Shown piece after piece: positions 57,990 through 64,000 of a DNA stretch of 64,000 nt. Below the pieces are notes generated by a model. The model had not been told where the DNA came from. It did no database searches and was given only the letters and a program-made list of their open reading frames with translations. The DNA comes from Multifurca ochricompacta (Eukaryota; Basidiomycota; Agaricomycetes; Russulales; Russulaceae). Made by a program: the position numbers and the translations under genes. The stretch lies in contig WTXG01000089.1 in the NCBI GenBank assembly GCA_022496185.1, positions 62,001 through 126,000 of the forward strand. The letters are read 5' to 3'. The first letter of the stretch is position 1, and every line of letters starts with the position of its first letter.

Positions 57990-60900
57990 CAAATAGATCT
58001 TTCTCCTTTCGCCTCGCCCCCTCCCCTCCAATTCTCTTCTTTTCTTTTCTTTTCCGAGCCTCGGAAAAAAAAAAAAAAAAGTATCATCACCATCATCAAT
58101 TACCATCACCATCGTCATCGTCATCATCCCATACCCCTCCCATCTGGATTTCGATTTCTTTGAAAAAAAAAAAAAACAATCATCAAAACGACAAACATTC
58201 AGAGAGAGATGGATTTGTTTAGATAGATGTAGGGCGAGGGTGGGAGGACGAGCCCAACTGCCCCAGCTATAGTTATCTTTTTCCCCCATGCCTTTTGGTT
58301 TTTTTGGCTTTGGCCATTTTGGATTATTGGATATGTATTTTTTTTTGTTGTTGTTTACTTGCACTGATGTAATTTAAATGCAAATACAAATGTTATTGTA
58401 GAATGCCCTCCTCCCCCGTCCTGGACGACGTTTCAATCGGGTAAGTGTAGTTCATGATAGATGGATGTTTGATGGATTGTGTGTGCATGATCAATCGGAT
58501 TAGCTTTGGGTTGGGTTGGGTTTCGAAATGGGGAGGGAGAGGGGAGGGGGGTGTAGGTGATACCAAAGACCCCCCACTCACCCTGCTCACAGGAGTAGTA
58601 GGAGAGGCAACCATCGTTTTTTATTTTTATTTTTTCAGTTTTTGGTTATTCGACTCCCCCCCCTCCCGACTCCCCCCTCTCAATTTGAGTTGAGGGATCG
58701 GGGATGGGGAGATGGGGGTACCTCTTCAGGGCCCAGGGGGGGGGGGGGGGTGGGCAGGCAGGGTTTCGTTGTTTCGGGGCCCGCCGCCGCCACCACCAAG
58801 AAGCAAGCGAACTTATTTTGGATAGTATGAATTATGGATTGAACTTGAACCTGAAATGGGATTAAGCTTGGTGTGGTGTGTGTGTATGTGTGCGTGTTAT
58901 GTGGGGGCGGAGGCGGAGGCGGGGAGGGCGGGGGCTAAGGGGGAAAAGGGGGTTGGTTCACCCCTACCCTACCCTACCCTACCCTACCCTTCCCCTTCCC
59001 CTTCTCCCTCATACCACCACCTTCCCCCTTCTCCACCTTACGAATCAACTCTACATATTGAAACTGAACCATCGCCTTTTTTGGTAGAGGTGCGGGGAGG
59101 GGAGGGAGGGAGGGGAGGGGGGGGGACGTGTGTGAGGGAGACATAACTCTTGTTCTGACCTGCTCCTCGTGGGGGGCTTCTTCTCCTCACTAAGCGAGCT
59201 GTGCGCTCGATTTTAAATCTATCGAGCACATGCATATGTGCATATATATGTACCATGAACACGACTTTTTATTGGAATAGCGGTATGATATGATATAACT
59301 CGGAAAGCGCGAAATTGAAAGGCAAGATGTTTTTTTTTTTTCAACGATGATCTACCAAATGAAATGAAATGAATGGCGGAGCGCGTTCGACCGCGATTAC
59401 CTCCAAACCACACCATCTTCGTTGTTTTTTTAGCAGCAGTTCGTTTTCCCTCACGCCCCCCCCCCTCATACCCCTTTTCTGGCCTGGCCCGCCTCGCCTC
59501 TCTCTCTCTCTCGGCAGTGCATCATACTACGCAGGTCAGGCTCTTGGTTTTTTTTTTTTAACGCGCCACTCTGTTTTATTTTATATTCAGATTAGGGGGG
59601 TAAGGTAGCCCTTTTTTTAATGGTTTTTGTTTTTTTTAACCTCCGCCTCGCTAGATCTTAGATTTCATTTTTCCCCGTCCGTGGGAGTGGGAGGATGGGA
59701 ACAACACAGCAAACTGTGTTGAAAAGAAGACTTAAAGAATTGGTATGAGTTTGGGCGCCCTGCTGACCTTGACCTCCCTTTTTCGGTCTTAACTTATCGT
59801 AATTTCATTTTCATTCATTCATTCATTCATTTCGCGTCCGCCGCGGAAGAACAGGAGGGGGGAGGGGGAGGGGGAGGCGTTGTGCGGTTGTGCGGGTGTT
59901 ACTTGTTGTTGAGTTTCAGTTTTTGAATCTTTCCACTCGCATTGTTGGCACGCGTTGATGTAGAGCTGTTTGATTTGTTTGGGATTTGGGGATTTGTTTG
60001 ATACGTCTGATGTTCAGTCAGTTCCGGTGCTCTCTCCTTTTGGTTTCAGTTTTCATTCAGTCTCGTCAGCAGTTACATTTGTCTGGACCGGAACAAGTAA
60101 TAATGTTCATCAGCCCAACAGCTTCTCTAACGCCTCGTGTGGTTGTTGTTTTCCTTTCCTTTTTCCTTTTTCCTTTTCCCTTTCCTGGTATTCCTCCCAT
60201 ATTTGGTGCAGAGCCACCGCCCCCCCCACCTTTACCTTACCTTACCTTTCCTTTCTTCATTTGGTTGGGCATAGACATCTCTTTCTCCGCTACTACTTAT
60301 TCATCTTGTCCGCCGACGCTGACGTTCTTTTTCTCGATGAGCTCAAGCATTCTTTGTTCTCTGTTTTTTTTTCTTTTCTTTTTTTTTTTTTCTAAAGATA
60401 GTCAATTGAGCACGAGTTTGGCTATGCCTGAGGTCCGCGTCAAGTTATGAATTCATTTACCATGCCTTTCCATGCTTTGCCTTGACTTGACTTGTCTGGT
60501 CTAGTCTAGTCTAGTCTTGTCTATTTGTAGGCGGCACCCTTGCTGTTCTGTATACAGTCCGTTTACTCTCTTGGTGGTTAACGATATACCATACTCATCT
60601 TGAACCCCTTTTCATCACCCGATCTTGCCTCGCACATAGGTGTCTCTCATCGGTAGTAATCATGTTCCGCCGACGATCCGCCCTTTTTACCTTTTTTTTC
60701 CCCTTCCCTCCCTTCTTCCTATGGGAGGGGCGATGTTCACACCCATAAGTACCATAGTAAGTATCAACATCGTCATCGCTGGCGATTGGAGGTGACGCAC
60801 AAGACCTAGAAACTATCCTATAAGTCCGAGCACTTCGCAGGGTTTGACGGATAGGATTCTCCAATCTTCCTCACTGTGCTTAGAGCACCACCCCAACTCT

Positions 60901-62330
60901 TTTCCCTCCTCGTGCATTTCATGTATTTTATTTTATTTTTTAATATCGATGCACAGGCGGGAACAAACTCCCGACCCGAAAATGGGTTCAGCGCCCTGAA
61001 TAACATAATCGCGTTCTAAGGAGCGCCCCTCTCTGTCTCTCGGTTCCCAATTTCTCGGGTAACGAGGCTACGCTACGTACCCGTCTCTCATCATCGGCAT
61101 CGGGTCTTTATCCCCCTCCCCCCCCCCCCTATTGTCGCGCTTCGATATGGCGGCGATGCGATGATCTTCTTCTTTCGTTTGTCGTTCTCGTCTCTGGTCG
61201 TCTTCTTCATCTTTTTCCCCCCTGTAGCGTACGATACGTCATTCGACAATCAGTTCCTTCGTGGATAGCGATCGAGCTAGTAGAATCGGTTGATGAGAGC
61301 CGAGTTGGGGTTCAAAAAAAAAAGAAGAGGGGTCTTTTTTTCCATCTGTTAGTATATATGAATATTGTCTATATGCGCAATAATGTGTAGAGTAGATGCC
61401 CTATCTATACATAAATTTGACTAAGCTTTAGGCGGCTATGAGATGGCGGCGGGGGAACGGCAAGAGGGCAAGAGGGCAAGCGGGGCGGGACAAATGAAAT
61501 GAGTCAATGAGTGACGAGAAGCACGCGCTGAACACGCTATAGACACGCGTTTTGTAATCCAAACTCTACTCTCAACTCGTCTGGCTGGCTTGACTTGACT
61601 TGAATAGAAGGTCACTGACTGACTGACTTCTTTTGTGTCAAACACGCTTAAATATGTTATGTCAACTCCCATGTCTTCTATTTTATTCATATTCATTTTC
61701 CCTAACCTAACCTATACACCTATACACATTCCAACCACCCAAACCCACACCCACACGCATACACACACACACCGCGAGCTTAGCGGACTGATGGCTAAGC
61801 GTTCCAGAACCCAGATTTCCGGTCTTTCCAATCCTCCTTCCCACCTTCCTTCACCCTCCCCCTTCAGACTGGCTTCGATGATGCCTCGTTGCCGCGCCAT
61901 TTTTAGTCGTCGTCGTGACATTCGCTATTCGGCCAACCCATTTGCCGCGCCAGGGCTTATGAGGTACTTTGATCGGCAACCCAGCCCATAATGGTCGTTG
62001 GTGTACACACACACACAGAACCAGAACCCTTCATTTTTATTTATTTATTTTATTAATCTTCCTGTCAGTTTACGACATCATCCACTCAAGAGCCCAGAAC
62101 CCGAGGACCACCGCCATTCTCCATCAATGCCCATATCTCTCTAACACTCGTTCAGCTTTTTGTTTATAAGAGCTGCCTCCCCCCCACCTACCACCTTCTC
62201 TCATACGACGTCACGGCAACTCCTCTCTCTCTCTCTCTATTGCTTGTGCTCACGCTCGTGCCCTGTACCATATTGTTGTTGAACACGACCTTTTTCACGA
62301 CTTTCTTGGGAAAAACATTCACTCTCACTC
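57990..62330. other. Gene-poor low-complexity region
   Basis: Contains A runs (58061-58080), CAT/CAC-rich repeats, G runs (58735-58750), five ACCCT pentamers (58963-58989), (CT)n near 59498-59510 and 62221-62239, and (CA) near 61760. No protein-coding gene is recognised on either strand. Confidence 0.5.
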
Positions 62331-62339
62331 TCTTTCATA

Positions 62340-63650
62340 ATGGCCGCGTACTTGCGTAGTCTCTTTGGCAGTGGCCAGGCTTCAACCACTCCTGCACATG
62401 GAAAGGCCAAGTCTCATCGTCGTACAGAGTCATCTCCAGCTCCGGCTCCTCACTACATTTACACCTCCCACGGGGAACATCACTTCGGGGACGTCACCAA
62501 CTAAGGTTCCGCGTACTAACAGTTACAACAACACTAATGCAACACTCCTGCAACGGTGCCATCACCACTCGTTATCCGACATATGATTCTCGTCGTCATC
62601 ATTCACACGAAGGTGGTAGCCGCCCACCTATCTATCGGGCCGTGAACTACATGCCACCCCCTGAGATGCATGGTCCGTAACCCTTGACCCATATCTCAAA
62701 CTGATTCGCTCATTTGCCCTCCGCGGATGCAGGGCGTTTTCCTCAATTCCCGCAAGGTGGCTACGTAACGCCAGGAAGCTCGCGATCAAACTCTAGCTCT
62801 TCGCTCTATCCTGGTCCAGTGCATGGCACAACTATCGTACCATCGCCATTGGTCCCCAGTCCACCTCACTCCAAGACACCTGACAATCGTCCTACCAAAT
62901 CAGTCACCCAGAACGATGCTTGGCAGGCCGGCGTCAGCACGAGCGCAAGCGGATCTTCTACCTGTACGTCTTCCTCCTTATTCCTGTACCCTCGCTTGTT
63001 TTTTTTTGAGTTCGTTTCACCTCTGATTCTACCACCTTCAGACGGTCCCGAGCCATCACCCACGAGGACTCAAGCCCGCGCCCCCGTTTCCACATGCACC
63101 CACTGCTATCGTACACACGACTACACCATGCCCCTATCTCTTACGATGTCGCCTTCACCCCATCCGCGCGAACAGTCGTAGATCGTACAATGCACTCACC
63201 CGTACCCGCAGTCACTCTTGCCCAACCAGCGACGGAACCACCGATACCGGCGAGTTCTCGTCTCGTCCTGCGTTCTCCGAAGTTACCGTGGGTCGTAGCC
63301 GTCGGGCCAATCGGATCAACGCCCAGCTTTTTCATCGGCAAGAGTGGTCGGCAACAAAAAGCCACGACATGGTCGCTCTGACCAACCTCGATGTGCTTTA
63401 TGCCGTACATACCACACTCATGGCTCGCGTTACCCCCGAGGAGTGGGCCTCACTTGGGGAGGGCTCCCGTGCTCAGCGTCGCGTCGCGGAAGCGTACAAG
63501 AAGCGGTGTACTCGTATGGGTGGCGGCTGGGAGTCTGGAATCCGCCGGCTGGACTGGCTCGGTTCCAAAACTCACCTCGTAGGCGTTGAAATTGACAAGA
63601 GCAACGAAGCGGGCGAGAATGTGGGCAGGCTTGTGTTTGGAAGGGCTTGA
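62340..63650 (+). pseudogene. DUF6699-like domain protein, copy 3, with frame changes
   Basis: Starts MAAYLRSLFGSGQAST at 62340, followed by a Ser/Pro-rich region. Two introns fit GT-AG: about 62671-62731 (GTCCGT...GCAG) and about 62964-63041 (GTACGT...TCAG). The C-terminal domain begins HPLLSYTRLHHAPISYDV, then LPWVVAVGP, VALTNLDVLYAVHTTLMARV, VAEAYKKRCTRMGG, GIRRLDWLGSKTHLVGVE, and ends GRLVFGRA with stop TGA at 63648-63650. This is the best match to the DUF6699 pattern in the window. The frame slips by one base at least near 63090 and 63300, and also in exon 1 near 62460. Function unknown. Confidence 0.78.
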
Positions 63651-64000
63651 AAGAGACGATCGAATTCGATCTTTACCCTTTACTCAAGCCTTAGCTCTCC
63701 TTCCCTCGTCCTCTCATCCAACAATGTCATACTCGTGCACGATCTCTTCTCATTCGCTTATTCCTTTCTTTGTCGCCCTTTCTACCTTTTTTTTTGTTTC
63801 AAAGTATTTGTGGTCTGGTCTGGTCTGGGTTGAATTTTCTTGTGGATCTATCTCTGTCTGAAGACGCAGGTTCGCATATTTTCGCAACTCGTATTACTAA
63901 CAGCAAGCATAGGACGGTCTCTATCTCTCGGTTTTTTGTGGATCTCTCTTGTCTTATCAAATCCCCCCATTTGTATTATTTGACTCGACGCACACGTTTC
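63651..64000 (+). other. 3' flank of DUF6699 copy 3
   Basis: T/C-rich sequence after the stop codon, probably 3' UTR and flank. No further gene is visible before the window ends. Confidence 0.5.

Noticed and set aside
58963..58989. Tandem ACCCT units resembling telomere repeats
   Set aside because: The unit is a pentamer, not the hexamer CCCTAA; there are only five copies, and they sit among other simple repeats.

Overview
This window looks like nuclear DNA of a filamentous basidiomycete, most likely an Agaricomycete. Genes carry short GT-AG introns (about 60-165 nt). The families present are typical of these fungi: Ty3/Gypsy chromoviruses, basidiomycete laccases, an Agaricomycete F-box family, UPF0220/Vps68, and DUF6699-type proteins with low-complexity N-terminal halves. 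Placement below class level is not attempted.

Left third (1-14.7 kb): nested LTR retrotransposons. The oldest, element 3 (minus strand, 12302-14665), keeps a 5' LTR, gag and the start of a protease. Element 1 (minus strand, right LTR 11711-12301) abuts it and is itself broken twice: by a solo LTR (34-617, duplicated flank CAACC) and by a whole plus-strand chromovirus, element 2 (4125-11507). Element 2 has LTR, self-complementary priming site, gag with CCHC knuckle, protease, RT, RNase H, integrase, chromodomain, an extra cysteine-rich ORF after the integrase, polypurine tract and LTR. Frameshifts break all copies.

Middle (14.7-41 kb): an AT-rich remnant zone, two tandem decayed laccase genes (16.25-18.7 and 20.5-22.9 kb), two diverged multi-pass membrane paralogs on the minus strand (24-25 and 26.6-28 kb), an F-box-family gene with two apparent frameshifts (30.1-31.8 kb), and a decayed C2H2 zinc-finger gene (34-34.7 kb). 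Two intact genes follow: a three-exon UPF0220/Vps68-family gene (36.5-37.4 kb) and a five-exon arginyl-tRNA synthetase gene (37.6-39.8 kb, minus). A decayed GT8 (glycogenin-like) glycosyltransferase lies next to the latter.

Right third (41-64 kb): gene-poor, rich in homopolymers, purine/pyrimidine tracts and microsatellites. I recognise only three genes there, all with a DUF6699-like C-terminal domain (47.5-48.2 kb minus, 56.3-58.0 kb plus, 62.3-63.65 kb plus).

Across unrelated loci the reading frame repeatedly slips by one base in the direction of a single-base deletion, while the ArgRS and UPF0220 genes are intact. This may be real decay or uneven assembly polishing, and several pseudogene calls depend on which it is. 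The most interesting observations are the Tf1/sushi-like self-priming geometry conserved in two elements, the extra post-integrase ORF, the nested insertion history, a tRNA-like (possible SINE) insert, and the DUF6699 group.
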